A stretch of DNA of 64,000 nt. Source: Bacteroidota bacterium (GTDB lineage: Bacteria; Bacteroidota; Bacteroidia; Bacteroidales; FEN-979). The stretch spans positions 1 to 64,000 of the forward strand of contig JAPLDH010000056.1 of assembly GCA_026391355.1 (NCBI GenBank), read 5' to 3'. Positions within the stretch are counted from its first letter, which is position 1, and each line of letters begins with the position of its first letter. Below the pieces are notes generated by a model. The model searched no databases. It was not told where the DNA came from and worked only from the letters and a program-made list of their open reading frames with translations. The translations under genes were made by a program, and so were the position numbers. Of the stretch, positions 1 through 8,432 are shown piece after piece.

Positions 1-2
1 AG

Positions 3-122
3 TTCAAGTCTTTCACAGGAGCTGAGTCTTTTGCAATCCTGCGATCGGTCATCGATACTGCTATTAAAAATAACCTGAACCCTTTGCATTCCCTTTCCGA
101 AATTAATGCCCTATCTTTGTAA
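3..122 (+). CDS. 3' end of an interrupted ORF, possibly a transposase C-terminus
   Basis: An open frame enters from the left edge and stops with TAA at 120-122, giving 39 residues. The tail has the pattern of an aligned C-terminal helix (FAILRSVIDTAIKNNLNPLH), which resembles the end of IS66-type transposases, where a helix with a similar Ile-Arg-x-Val-Ile-x-Thr-Ala pattern precedes the stop. The 5' part lies outside the window, so neither the family nor the start can be confirmed. If correct, an insertion sequence abuts the left end of the polysaccharide cluster, which would fit an acquired locus. Confidence 0.35.
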   Translation, partial: FKSFTGAESFAILRSVIDTAIKNNLNPLHSLSEINALSL

Positions 123-127
123 GGGGT

Positions 128-176
128 GAATAGTTACAAAATACAAAGTACAAAATGCAAATGTACTAAAAAAAAT
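128..176. repeat. AT-rich imperfect tandem repeat (acaaaatac / acaaagtac units)
   Basis: Just after the truncated first ORF there are imperfect repeats of a 9-10 nt unit (ACAAAATAC, AAAGTAC, AAAATGCAA). The same AAAATGCAAAATAC wording recurs near 35203 and 36657, so this is one member of a dispersed family of low-complexity intergenic repeats. No gene is visible here. Confidence 0.5.
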
Positions 177-237
177 AATTTGAGAACCTTGCCGGGTCTT
201 AAAGAATATCCTTCCCCTGTTTGTAAAATCATTTTAA

Positions 238-245
238 TAACTTTG
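238..245 (+). promoter_or_regulatory. Candidate Bacteroidota -7 element upstream of the polysaccharide cluster
   Basis: TAACTTTG matches the Bacteroidota -7 consensus TAnnTTTG. It lies about 100 nt before the first cluster gene. A TTTG sits at 220-223, but the spacing (14 nt) is shorter than usual for a -33 box, so only the -7 match is supported. Confidence 0.25.
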
Positions 246-344
246 CCTGATTTTCATCTTGAAAAAAAGGTACTGAGGCACTGATGCACAATGTGTTGAT
301 TATCTTTCTGTTCATAAACATTGAAGTTCACCTATACACTTTAC

Positions 345-2597
345 ATGAGAAAACCACGACTTTATATCATCAGTGTTGCTGTCCTGATTGTTTCTTTGTA
401 TATACTAATTCTGATGAAAGGGCCTACTCCAATGCTACTCCCTGCCCAGGAAGTTGACCTGAGCGGAAAGATTGATGGTGTACCCATCAGTGATGGTTTT
501 TTGTTCATCCAGGAAATTACCTCAAAAAAAGAGTACATTTATGGATTGGCGATTGCCTTTTCGGATCAAAACAGGATAAACACAAATGATAATGTCATGT
601 TTGTGCTTGATGATGCGAATAAAATGCTGTTCAACACTTCTTTCAATTCGAATACCATCTCCAAACCAAAATATTATTCATACAATTTCAACAAAACAAT
701 TCATGTCGGAAAAGGGCATAAATTTTACCTGTGCCTCTATACTCCTGACGGAACAGCAGGAAATTGCATTGCAGTTGCCAGTAAGGTAAATGGAATCCTT
801 GGCAGGATATACGCGAGCAAGCTGATCAATAATGATATTGCCTCAGCTTTTCAAAACAAATCAAATGGATTTTCAGAAAATTTTGGAGTTAAAACCTATG
901 AATCAGACTTTCATTACGCTTCCTTGATCAAAGGTATCCTCATCCTTCTGGTTATATTGATTGCAGTCCCATTTGCATTTCCTGAAAAATACAAAAAATT
1001 GATTTCATCTGTAAATCTGGTTCCGGAGAAGGTTTACCCGTTTCTGGCAATACCATTTGGTCTGGTACTCATATTCCTTACCCCTCCCGGTCAAGTTCCC
1101 GACGAAAAAACCCATTTTGTAAGGTCTTATCAAATATCAGAAGGGAACATTTATCACTTTGACAAGACTGTACCTGCTTCCATCCTCAATTTTGATACAT
1201 CCTTAAGCAGGCTGACACATAATATAAGTGAAAAAACCAACCGGGCAGAAATAAAAAATACAGGAAAGACGAAACTCGATTCCCATTCAAGGAAACAAAT
1301 CAGCATACTCGATTATGTGATACCTTACCTGCCCCAGGCGGCAGGGATTACATTTGCAAGGATCTTTTCTGATTCAGTACTGATACTTCTGTATGCAGGA
1401 CGCTTGTTTAACCTGTTAATTTCGGTGATCCTCATCTATTTTGCCATCCGGATAATACCGGTCGGGAAATGGGTTTTCTTCCTGCTCGGAATGATGCCCA
1501 TGGCACTGTTTATGAGCTCCTCCTTATCCTATGATGGTTCACTATATAGCCTTTCTTTTTTAATCATTGCCATTTTATTGCGTCTTGTTCTTGATCCAAT
1601 AAAAAAGACCGGTTCTTCTGACCTGGTAATACTGTTCATTCTCGCTGCAATGCTCACGCTGTGCAAACCACCCTATTTTATTCTTGCATCTTTATTCCTG
1701 TTGATCCCTGTAAAGAAGATCGGATCTGTAAAACGGTATATTTTGCTGATTGGCTGTTTGATTCTCACCATTGCCCTTTCCACACAAATCTGGGGTATTA
1801 CCCGAAAGTTATTTGAACCCAAACAAACGACCGCCAAAGTTAAAACTGTAACACAGCCCACAGCAGGAATAATCAAATCAGTTTCAACCAAGACCATAAA
1901 ACCCAAGCCGGATCCATCCCCAAAGAATGTCATCATCGAGTCCCCTTTCAATGCATCTAAGCAAAAAGAGTTTATCCTTTCTAACTTGCCAAGATATGCC
2001 GGAATAATCATCAACACCATGCTCGATAGCGACCGGAGATACAATTACCTGCTGACCTTTGTCGGGCTTTTTGCATGGGTTGATACCCCGCTTCCTGACT
2101 TTGTAATTTACATTTACCTTTGCTTGCTAATATTCACTGCATTGAGCATTGGAAACAATACTATTTCCATCAACTGGAAGCATAAATTGGTATTTCTCGC
2201 TATCATTGTGACTTGTTTTCTCCTGATTGAAACCGGATTGTACCTTTATTCGAATGAAATTGGCGCTAAAATTATCACTGCAGTTCAGGGTAGGTATTTT
2301 ATCCCGTTTGCCCCGTTGTTGTTCCTCCTTTTTTACAATATAAAAACAGAAGAAAAGCTGAATATGTTTTTTAGTACAGGAAGTTTTAAACCGCAAAAGA
2401 TTGTTAAACCGCAAAAGGTTGCTAAATCACAAAAGTTCATTAACGCAAAGAAACAGATCAAAACCATCGTTGAAAAGCAAACATATCCATTGGTATTTAC
2501 AAAAACACTTCAGTTATTAATAATTGCCACTGTTGTGTTTTCGTTTGTATGCACGGTTTATGTCATCTTAGTACGATTTTATCTTGTTACTATCTAA
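345..2597 (+). CDS. DUF2142 family membrane protein (predicted polysaccharide/cell-envelope membrane enzyme)
   Basis: A 750-residue polytopic inner-membrane protein. An N-terminal membrane helix is followed by an extracytoplasmic beta-rich domain (about residues 40-190), then many hydrophobic segments. The family signature is visible at residues 247-254 (PPGQVPDE, then THF), the DUF2142 hallmark. DUF2142 proteins resemble GT-C type glycosyltransferases and are common in O-antigen and exopolysaccharide loci; the reaction is not known. A lysine/glutamine-rich loop near residues 675-705 contains short QK-V repeats. ATG at 345 is preferred because the hydrophobic N-terminus begins directly after it; a TTG at 321 in frame would add eight residues. 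It is the first gene of a long plus-strand cluster and ends 23 nt before the GT9 gene. Confidence 0.8.
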   Translation: MRKPRLYIISVAVLIVSLYILILMKGPTPMLLPAQEVDLSGKIDGVPISDGFLFIQEITSKKEYIYGLAIAFSDQNRINTNDNVMFVLDDANKMLFNTSFNSNTISKPKYYSYNFNKTIHVGKGHKFYLCLYTPDGTAGNCIAVASKVNGILGRIYASKLINNDIASAFQNKSNGFSENFGVKTYESDFHYASLIKGILILLVILIAVPFAFPEKYKKLISSVNLVPEKVYPFLAIPFGLVLIFLTPPGQVPDEKTHFVRSYQISEGNIYHFDKTVPASILNFDTSLSRLTHNISEKTNRAEIKNTGKTKLDSHSRKQISILDYVIPYLPQAAGITFARIFSDSVLILLYAGRLFNLLISVILIYFAIRIIPVGKWVFFLLGMMPMALFMSSSLSYDGSLYSLSFLIIAILLRLVLDPIKKTGSSDLVILFILAAMLTLCKPPYFILASLFLLIPVKKIGSVKRYILLIGCLILTIALSTQIWGITRKLFEPKQTTAKVKTVTQPTAGIIKSVSTKTIKPKPDPSPKNVIIESPFNASKQKEFILSNLPRYAGIIINTMLDSDRRYNYLLTFVGLFAWVDTPLPDFVIYIYLCLLIFTALSIGNNTISINWKHKLVFLAIIVTCFLLIETGLYLYSNEIGAKIITAVQGRYFIPFAPLLFLLFYNIKTEEKLNMFFSTGSFKPQKIVKPQKVAKSQKFINAKKQIKTIVEKQTYPLVFTKTLQLLIIATVVFSFVCTVYVILVRFYLVTI

Positions 2598-2620
2598 AAA
2601 AGCCTGAGAAAAACCCTTAA

Positions 2621-3724
2621 ATGGTCGGTATCCAGAGAATCATTGATAAATATGTGGGATATCTCATTATCGTTATCCTGTTGGTTTTCAGAATCCTTCG
2701 TAAGAAGCGAAGTGGACGACGAAAATTCCTTGTTATAAAACTATGGGCACTAGGGGATTCAATCCTTACCCTTTCATTGATCAAAGGAATCAGGGAGTCA
2801 TTCAAAGAAAGTAACATTGATGTACTTTTGAGAACAAAAGTAAAAGATGTTTATGAATGTTATCAGGTTGACCACATTTATAATCTGGATTCGCCTGCTG
2901 ATTTGATGAAATTGGTTAGTAAGTATCGTTACTACGATGTTGTCTTCGATTGCGAGCCTTACCTGAACCTGAGCGCAATTCTTGCTTTTTTTCTAGGGAA
3001 TGAAAGGATCGGGTTTTCAAACCAGTTTCGTTCCCGGTTGTACACAAAAACTACCGGATTCAGTAAGCAACAACATATGATTCAGAATTACCTGGACATG
3101 CTCAGGAGCCTTGGATTGCAATATGATACACAGAATCTGGAAAGATTATCTGTCAGCGGTTTCGACAAAACAAAAGTCGATAATTACCTTTCCCGTTCTA
3201 CTCAGGGAAAAACAATTGTCGGGATTACACCGGGAGTGGCTGAATCTTCAAAAAACAGGATGTGGTACGAGGAACGGTTTGCTGAACTTGCAGACAGGAT
3301 CATTGATTATCTGGATTGTGATGTGATATTCATTGACAGTCCTGACAATAAAAAAATTATGGATGGTGTCATCGCCCTGATGAAACAAAAGCCGGTAAAT
3401 ACCTTGGGAATATTCACACTTAGAGAAACATTCCATCTCATTTCAAAATGTACTGTCTTTATCAGTAATGACACAGGTCCAATGCATATTGCCGCCGCGC
3501 AGGGCTGCAGAACAATTGGGCTGTTTGGCCCAAATACGCCCGTGCTATGGGGACCTTATGGAACAGGTAACATCGCGATCTATAAGACCTTGCTGAAACC
3601 TGCCATCCAGAATGATAAAGGGATCTTCAGGGAAGGGGACAGGGAGGGTTACATGGGAGGTATTTCTGTTGATGATGTGTTTGAGGCAGTTAAAGAATGT
3701 CTTGGAACGATAAACAAATATTGA
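2621..3724 (+). CDS. Glycosyltransferase family 9 (heptosyltransferase-like)
   Basis: A 367-residue GT9 protein of the ADP-heptose:LPS heptosyltransferase type. A hydrophobic N-terminal segment (about residues 8-27) probably anchors it to the inner membrane, which is unusual for soluble WaaC/WaaF enzymes. The first Rossmann domain starts with VIKLWALGDSILTLSL, the family nucleotide-binding entry. The second domain carries the conserved donor-site motif SNDTGPMHIAAA followed by GLFGPN. The family transfers a sugar from a nucleotide sugar in LPS core or O-chain assembly on the cytoplasmic face; the exact sugar cannot be read from sequence. It sits between the DUF2142 gene and a lipid-linked GT2 gene. 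Confidence 0.85.
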   Translation: MVGIQRIIDKYVGYLIIVILLVFRILRKKRSGRRKFLVIKLWALGDSILTLSLIKGIRESFKESNIDVLLRTKVKDVYECYQVDHIYNLDSPADLMKLVSKYRYYDVVFDCEPYLNLSAILAFFLGNERIGFSNQFRSRLYTKTTGFSKQQHMIQNYLDMLRSLGLQYDTQNLERLSVSGFDKTKVDNYLSRSTQGKTIVGITPGVAESSKNRMWYEERFAELADRIIDYLDCDVIFIDSPDNKKIMDGVIALMKQKPVNTLGIFTLRETFHLISKCTVFISNDTGPMHIAAAQGCRTIGLFGPNTPVLWGPYGTGNIAIYKTLLKPAIQNDKGIFREGDREGYMGGISVDDVFEAVKECLGTINKY

Positions 3725-3761
3725 AACTAATAAGGCTACTATTTTTCTACATCTATAAATT

Positions 3762-4691
3762 ATGGCTGAACCAAAACTAACAATAATCATCCCCTCATTC
3801 AACGAATCGAAGAGCCTTCAACATTTTCTTCCGGAAGTGATCGATATATGCAAGGAGAGAAACTGGGATCTGATCGTAATCAATGACGGGTCAACAGATG
3901 ATACAAGGGTTGTATTACAGGATTTTTATACATCAGGGGCTCTGACAATTATCCATCATAAGTTGAACCGGGGGTATGGTGCTGCAATAAAAAGTGGTAT
4001 ATGTTCATGTGAAACCGAGTATTGCATTACCATCGATGCCGACGGACAGCACATGCTGGAGGATATTGAGAAACTATTTGAATGTCTGCTTCAACGCGAC
4101 GCCGATATGGTGGTAGGATCAAGAAAAGGGTTACAGTCTTCCTCACTGCTCAGGTCATTCGGCAAAACTATGATCCGTACGCTGGCGAAAATGCTGATGC
4201 CGGTACCGATCCATGATATCAACTCGGGCATGAAGATTTACCGCACCACCCTGGCAAAAAAATATCTCTACCTCTCCCCCGACACAATGGCGTTCAGCGA
4301 TATGATCACCCTTATTTTCATCAATCATCGTCACCTTGTGATTGAAGAGCCGATCCATATCAGGGAACGGTTGCATGGGACAAGCACCATCGGTGTCCAA
4401 ACGGCTTTCCAAACCCTGATGGAGGTGATCAATATCCTGGTCCTGTTCAACCCGATGAAAATATTTTTGCCGTTGTCGGTGATTACGATCTTTGTAACTC
4501 TTTGCTGGGGTGTTCCATTGATCTTTCTCGGCAGGGGGCTCAGCATTGGTACCTTGCTGGGATTTATTTCCGGAATCCTTTTCTTTTTGCTCGGGCTCAT
4601 CGCCGAGCAACTCTCCCTGATCCGCAGAAACCAACAAATGCCGGAAGACAGACCAGTCAAGATCATCAGGAAACAAAATAAAAGTTCATAA
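3762..4691 (+). CDS. Glycosyltransferase family 2, polyprenyl-phosphate sugar transferase type
   Basis: A 309-residue GT2 enzyme related to dolichol/undecaprenyl-phosphate mannosyl- or glucosyltransferases. The N-terminal GT-A domain shows IIPSFNESKSL, INDGSTDDT and the metal-binding ITIDADGQH (DxD). Two hydrophobic hairpin helices follow (about residues 230-285), as in DPM1/GtrB-like proteins that load a sugar onto a polyprenyl phosphate at the cytoplasmic membrane. The product would be a lipid-linked sugar donor for membrane GT-C enzymes such as the upstream DUF2142 protein (inference). ATG is preceded by 37 nt of AT-rich spacer. Confidence 0.85.
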   Translation: MAEPKLTIIIPSFNESKSLQHFLPEVIDICKERNWDLIVINDGSTDDTRVVLQDFYTSGALTIIHHKLNRGYGAAIKSGICSCETEYCITIDADGQHMLEDIEKLFECLLQRDADMVVGSRKGLQSSSLLRSFGKTMIRTLAKMLMPVPIHDINSGMKIYRTTLAKKYLYLSPDTMAFSDMITLIFINHRHLVIEEPIHIRERLHGTSTIGVQTAFQTLMEVINILVLFNPMKIFLPLSVITIFVTLCWGVPLIFLGRGLSIGTLLGFISGILFFLLGLIAEQLSLIRRNQQMPEDRPVKIIRKQNKSS

Positions 4692-4818
4692 AGATCGCGT
4701 TAAAGAACTTAACCGGCTATTTCTTTTTTTTTAAGTACCGGGGTCTCACTTTTCTTTACGATTGGACGACTTTAGAGTTACGATTGAATTGTGAGTTTGA
4801 CCATTAAATTTTCAGGGC

Positions 4819-4989
4819 ATGTTTTGTATTCAGGTAATTCTTACTTTTGCTTCATTCTGGAGTCAGAACATTCAATCATCGTATGTAACTGAAGAGGCGA
4901 AGCTGTATAAACCTGTTAAAGAAGGATTATTAATAACGGATGTTTTTGATACAAGACAGGATTCAAAAAAAATTAATGTTCATTATTAA
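4819..4989 (+). CDS. Small hypothetical ORF, 56 residues
   Basis: The 316-nt gap between the GT2 gene and the export permease holds one open frame of 56 codons starting MFCIQVILTFASFWSQ. A short hydrophobic start is followed by a polar stretch (YVTEEAKLYKP, LLITDVFDTRQDS). It could be a small secreted or anchored peptide, or the remnant of a larger envelope protein. There is no recognisable domain and no clear ribosome binding site. A run of nine T at 4723-4731 upstream could mark the end of the previous transcript. Coding status is uncertain. Confidence 0.25.
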   Translation: MFCIQVILTFASFWSQNIQSSYVTEEAKLYKPVKEGLLITDVFDTRQDSKKINVHY

Positions 4990-5007
4990 TATGTACTAAT
5001 CTATCAT

Positions 5008-5820
5008 ATGTTATATATTAAAATCTTCTGGAGTTTTATTGCCACGCTCTATAAACAGAAGTATGTAATCGGACAACTCGTCAAACGCGATTTTCAGAAT
5101 AAATACCTCGGCTCTTACCTGGGCCTTCCATGGGCCTTCATCCAACCGGGAATGATCATTCTCGTTATGTGGTTTGCTTTTACCTATGGCTTTAAAATGA
5201 CTGTGACAGATAACGGACTTCCTTTTGTACCCTGGTTCATCTGTGGTATGATCCCATGGCTTTTTATCAGCGAAATATTAAGCTCATCGTCGGGTTCGCT
5301 TGTTGAATATAAATACCTGATCCTGAAAACCTCTTTTTGGGTCAGCATGATCCCTCTGGTAAAAATTTTCACCGGATTCATTATTCATTTTTTCTTTATC
5401 GTGGTCATTGCAGTTTTAATGATCTCAAATGGTATTTACCCCAGCCTTTACTGGCTGCAGATCATCTATTACCTATTTGCCACTTTTGTTCTGTTATTAG
5501 GGCTGGGTTGGTTGTTTTCTTCTTTAAATGTCTTTGTGCGCGACATCAGCCAGATCATCAATGTCGGCATTTCAATCATCTTCTGGGCAACACCCATTAT
5601 GTGGTCCTTCAGCAGATTACCGGGAAATATGAGATACATCGCACTGTTCAATCCGTTCTTTTATATCACAGAAGGGTACAGATTCACATTTTTGCAAAAA
5701 ACCTGGTTCTTTTTCCATTGGGAGATGACCATTTATTTCTGGTGTGTAACCCTGTTTATTTTTATCCTGGGTGCTACGGTGTTCAGGAAACTCACTCCCC
5801 ATTTTGCGGATGTATTATAA
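5008..5820 (+). CDS. wzm: ABC-2 type polysaccharide export permease (Wzm-like)
   Basis: A 270-residue permease with six predicted membrane segments. The N-terminal amphipathic stretch ends in VKRDFQNKYLGSYLGLPWAFIQP, the typical ABC-2 polysaccharide-exporter motif (RDf..rY..S.LG..W..i.P). It should form the homodimeric channel that moves lipid-linked O-polysaccharide or teichoic-acid-like chains across the inner membrane, powered by the Wzt-type ATPase encoded at 6272. The ATPase gene normally follows directly; here a 120-residue four-helix-bundle gene and flanking repeats are inserted between them. Confidence 0.9.
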   Translation: MLYIKIFWSFIATLYKQKYVIGQLVKRDFQNKYLGSYLGLPWAFIQPGMIILVMWFAFTYGFKMTVTDNGLPFVPWFICGMIPWLFISEILSSSSGSLVEYKYLILKTSFWVSMIPLVKIFTGFIIHFFFIVVIAVLMISNGIYPSLYWLQIIYYLFATFVLLLGLGWLFSSLNVFVRDISQIINVGISIIFWATPIMWSFSRLPGNMRYIALFNPFFYITEGYRFTFLQKTWFFFHWEMTIYFWCVTLFIFILGATVFRKLTPHFADVL

Positions 5821-5827
5821 TAATATA

Positions 5828-5879
5828 GGGTTAAGTGTTAAGTTTTAAGGGTTAAGACAAGGATTAAGTTTTAAGAATT
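5828..5879. repeat. Imperfect TTAAGTG/TTAAGTTT tandem repeat, left flank of the four-helix-bundle gene
   Basis: About four imperfect copies of a 7-12 nt unit (TTAAGTG, TTAAGTTTTAAGG, TTAAGACAAGG) fill the space between the permease stop and the next start. TTAAGTGTTAAGT at 5831-5843 is the exact reverse complement of sequence in the right flank (6239-6266), so the two flanks form inverted repeats around the gene. Confidence 0.75.
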
Positions 5880-6242
5880 ATGGCGTATAGGTCTTTTGAA
5901 GAGTTGGATGTGTGGAAACGTTCATGTAAATTGGCTGTTGAGATATATCTTACGTTGAAAGCCTGCAAGGAGTTTAGCCTGAGAGATCAGATGAACAAAG
6001 CGGCGGTTTCAATCTCTTCAAATATTGCAGAAGGGGCTGAACGCAATTCAGTAAAAGAGTTTATCCGCTTCCTGCACATCGCAAAAGGATCTTCTGCAGA
6101 ATTACGAACTCAACTTTATATAGCAGAGAAGATAGGAATTCTTACTGCCAAAACCACTCGTCCCTTAATTACAGAAACTAAAGAAATATCATCCATGTTA
6201 CAAGGTCTTATCAAATCAAAAGAACTCAAAACCAAACTTTAA
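5880..6242 (+). CDS. Four-helix bundle protein, 23S rRNA intervening-sequence (S23) type
   Basis: A 120-residue protein of the TIGR02436 / S23 family. The family pattern is plain: FEELDVWKRSCKLAVEIY near the start, then LRDQMNKAAVSISSNIAEG (residues about 39-57) and FIRFLHIAKGSSAELRTQL. Family members occur inside intervening sequences of 23S rRNA genes and, as free-standing genes, in many Bacteroidota; the Avd protein of diversity-generating retroelements has the same fold. Family members bind nucleic acid or reverse transcriptase; no enzyme activity is known. It lies between wzm and wzt, where nothing is normally found, and is bracketed by inverted TTAAGTG repeats, so it looks like a compact inserted cassette. 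Confidence 0.9.
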   Translation: MAYRSFEELDVWKRSCKLAVEIYLTLKACKEFSLRDQMNKAAVSISSNIAEGAERNSVKEFIRFLHIAKGSSAELRTQLYIAEKIGILTAKTTRPLITETKEISSMLQGLIKSKELKTKL

Positions 6243-6266
6243 CACTTAACACTTAACACTTAAAAC
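6239..6266. repeat. TTAACAC tandem repeat, right flank of the four-helix-bundle gene (inverse of the left flank)
   Basis: Three copies of a 7-nt unit (TTAACAC, ending TTAAAAC) begin inside the stop codon of the four-helix-bundle gene and end 5 nt before the wzt start. ACTTAACACTTAA here pairs with TTAAGTGTTAAGT in the left flank. Transcribed together, the flanks could form a stem with the gene in the loop. Confidence 0.75.
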
Positions 6267-6271
6267 TAACT

Positions 6272-7633
6272 ATGCCCTCCCCCGATTTCGCTATCCGTGT
6301 ATCCTCCCTCTCCAAGGTTTACCCTCTTTATAATTCACCCCGCGACCGCCTTAAGGAGGCGCTTCATCCGATGCGAAAGAAATATCATCATGATTTTTAT
6401 GCCCTTAAGGATGTCAGCTTTGAGGTTGAGAAAGGAGAAACTGTCGGTATCATCGGGCAAAACGGGAGCGGTAAATCCACCCTGCTCAAAATACTCTCAA
6501 ATGTACTGACCCCTACGAGCGGAAGTTGCATGATCAATGGCAAGGTTTCTTCCTTATTAGAACTTGGCACCGGTTTTAACCCCGAACTTACAGGGATCGA
6601 AAATGTCTATTTTAACGGAACCCTGCTTGGTTTTTCACGGGAGGAGATGGATGCCAAGCTGGATGATATTCTGGCTTTTGCCGATATTGGTGAATTTGTG
6701 CGGCAGCCGGTAAAAACTTATTCGACCGGAATGTATGTAAGAATGGCATTTGCTGTAGCAATCAGCGTTGATCCGGATGTATTGATTGTGGATGAGGCAC
6801 TCTCGGTAGGTGATGAACTTTTCCAGCGAAAGTGCTTCTCCCGGATAGATAAAATGCGCTCCATGGGAGTTACCATCCTTTTTGTATCTCACTCAGGAAC
6901 TACAATTGTTGAACTTTGCGACAACGCAATTTTATTTGACAAAGGTGAAAAAATGATTGCAGGTAAACCTAAACAAATTGTCGGCTACTATCAAAAACTG
7001 CTTTATGCTCCTGTTGAAAAACAGGAACTCATTCGCGAACAATTTCGTCAGAAGAATAGAAATTATCCAACGATACCCGGATATTCTGAAGAAATAATTA
7101 GCGCTAATTCCAAACCGGATGAACCGGCATTTGTATTGAAGGAATCCTTTGACCCAAATCTTAAGCCCACAAGCACAATTGCTTATGAATCCCATGGGGT
7201 TATCATTGATTCTCCTGCTGTGTTTACCTTAAGCGGAGAAATTGTGAACAATCTTATACGCGGGAATACGTATCGTTATGCATACAAAGTACTCTTCAAT
7301 AAAAGCGCATCAAATGTCCGGTTTGGCATGTTGATTAAAACTACTACCGGCGTTGAACTTGGAGGAGGATCTTCCGCTAAATCAAATTTTAATGGTATAC
7401 CTTACATTGAGGCAGGAACGATTTATTTGGTTGAGTGGCGGTTTCATTGTAACCTGAATCCTGGTGTATACTATTTAAATGCCGGTGTGACAGGTACTTT
7501 AAATACAAATGAAACCTATTTGCATCGCTTGATTGACATCGCCATGTTCAGGGTAATGCCAGATACAGAAAATATTGCAACAGGAATTATTGATTTCGGT
7601 TGCTATCCGGAAATTGAACTTCAGATTTCTTAG
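6272..7633 (+). CDS. wzt: ABC transporter ATP-binding protein for polysaccharide export with C-terminal substrate-recognition domain (Wzt-like)
   Basis: A 453-residue ATPase partner of the permease at 5008. The N-terminal ABC domain has Walker A GQNGSGKST (62-70), the signature YSTGMYVRMAF (150-160) and Walker B VLIVDE (170-175). Residues from about 290 to the end form a beta-rich extension like the Wzt carbohydrate-binding domain of E. coli O9a and O8 systems, which recognises the modified non-reducing end of the chain. Such a domain implies that export is coupled to a terminal modification; methyl-, sulfo- and acyltransferase genes downstream are candidates (inference). Confidence 0.9.
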   Translation: MPSPDFAIRVSSLSKVYPLYNSPRDRLKEALHPMRKKYHHDFYALKDVSFEVEKGETVGIIGQNGSGKSTLLKILSNVLTPTSGSCMINGKVSSLLELGTGFNPELTGIENVYFNGTLLGFSREEMDAKLDDILAFADIGEFVRQPVKTYSTGMYVRMAFAVAISVDPDVLIVDEALSVGDELFQRKCFSRIDKMRSMGVTILFVSHSGTTIVELCDNAILFDKGEKMIAGKPKQIVGYYQKLLYAPVEKQELIREQFRQKNRNYPTIPGYSEEIISANSKPDEPAFVLKESFDPNLKPTSTIAYESHGVIIDSPAVFTLSGEIVNNLIRGNTYRYAYKVLFNKSASNVRFGMLIKTTTGVELGGGSSAKSNFNGIPYIEAGTIYLVEWRFHCNLNPGVYYLNAGVTGTLNTNETYLHRLIDIAMFRVMPDTENIATGIIDFGCYPEIELQIS

Positions 7634-7674
7634 CATACAAACAAGCAACATTCCCTGACCAGACAATACCTTAG

Positions 7675-8409
7675 ATGAAAGTTTCTTTTTTAATTGTGGG
7701 AGCTCAAAAAAGCGGAACAAGCGCTTTATCATATTTCTTAACTCACCATCCCAATATATTCATTCCTCCTCAAAAAGAGCTCCATTTTTTTGATAATGAA
7801 AAAATTTATAAAACTACTCAAGTTGATTATAATCAGTATCATGATTATTTTCAACCAAAGGAGCAACAGATTATTATGGGAGAAGCAACCCCTATTTATA
7901 TGTATTGGAAACCGGCTGCCAGGAGAATTCATGAATATAACCCGGATATGAAATTAATTTATATCCTCCGTAATCCAATTGACAGAGCTTACTCAAACTA
8001 TGTTATGGAAATTAAACGGAACCAGGAATTTTTACCCTTCAAACTTGCTTTATTCTTTGAGCCAATAAGGCGTTTGTTAGCCTTTCCACTCCAAACCAGG
8101 ACCTATTCCTATTGTAACAGGGGATTTTATACAAAATGCATCAAAAGAATGCTAAATTTTTTTCCAAGTTCTCAAATGCTTTTTCTTAAAACGGAAGATC
8201 TGCTTTTGGATCATCTACAAACTTTGAAAAAAATATTTGAGTTTCTTGAAATTCCAGAATACGACAATATCGAACAAAAAACTATTTTTCCGAATGATTA
8301 TCTTCCTATGAAGAAGTTTGACAGACAAGTGCTTCGCAAAATATACTTGAAAGAGATTGAAGAATTGGAAAGAATGCTTTCCTGGGATTTATCAGATTGG
8401 AAAAAATAA
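7675..8409 (+). CDS. Sulfotransferase domain protein
   Basis: A 244-residue soluble sulfotransferase. The 5'-phosphosulfate loop is near the N-terminus (IVGAQKSGTSALSYFL) and the 3'-phosphate motif is at YILRNPIDRAYSNY, both hallmarks of PAPS-dependent sulfotransferases. It likely moves sulfate from PAPS to a hydroxyl or amino group of the polysaccharide or a lipid-linked intermediate. It follows wzt by 41 nt and precedes a giant protein that also begins with a sulfotransferase-like domain. Confidence 0.85.
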   Translation: MKVSFLIVGAQKSGTSALSYFLTHHPNIFIPPQKELHFFDNEKIYKTTQVDYNQYHDYFQPKEQQIIMGEATPIYMYWKPAARRIHEYNPDMKLIYILRNPIDRAYSNYVMEIKRNQEFLPFKLALFFEPIRRLLAFPLQTRTYSYCNRGFYTKCIKRMLNFFPSSQMLFLKTEDLLLDHLQTLKKIFEFLEIPEYDNIEQKTIFPNDYLPMKKFDRQVLRKIYLKEIEELERMLSWDLSDWKK

Positions 8410-8432
8410 ACAGACCAACATTAGATTAAAAG

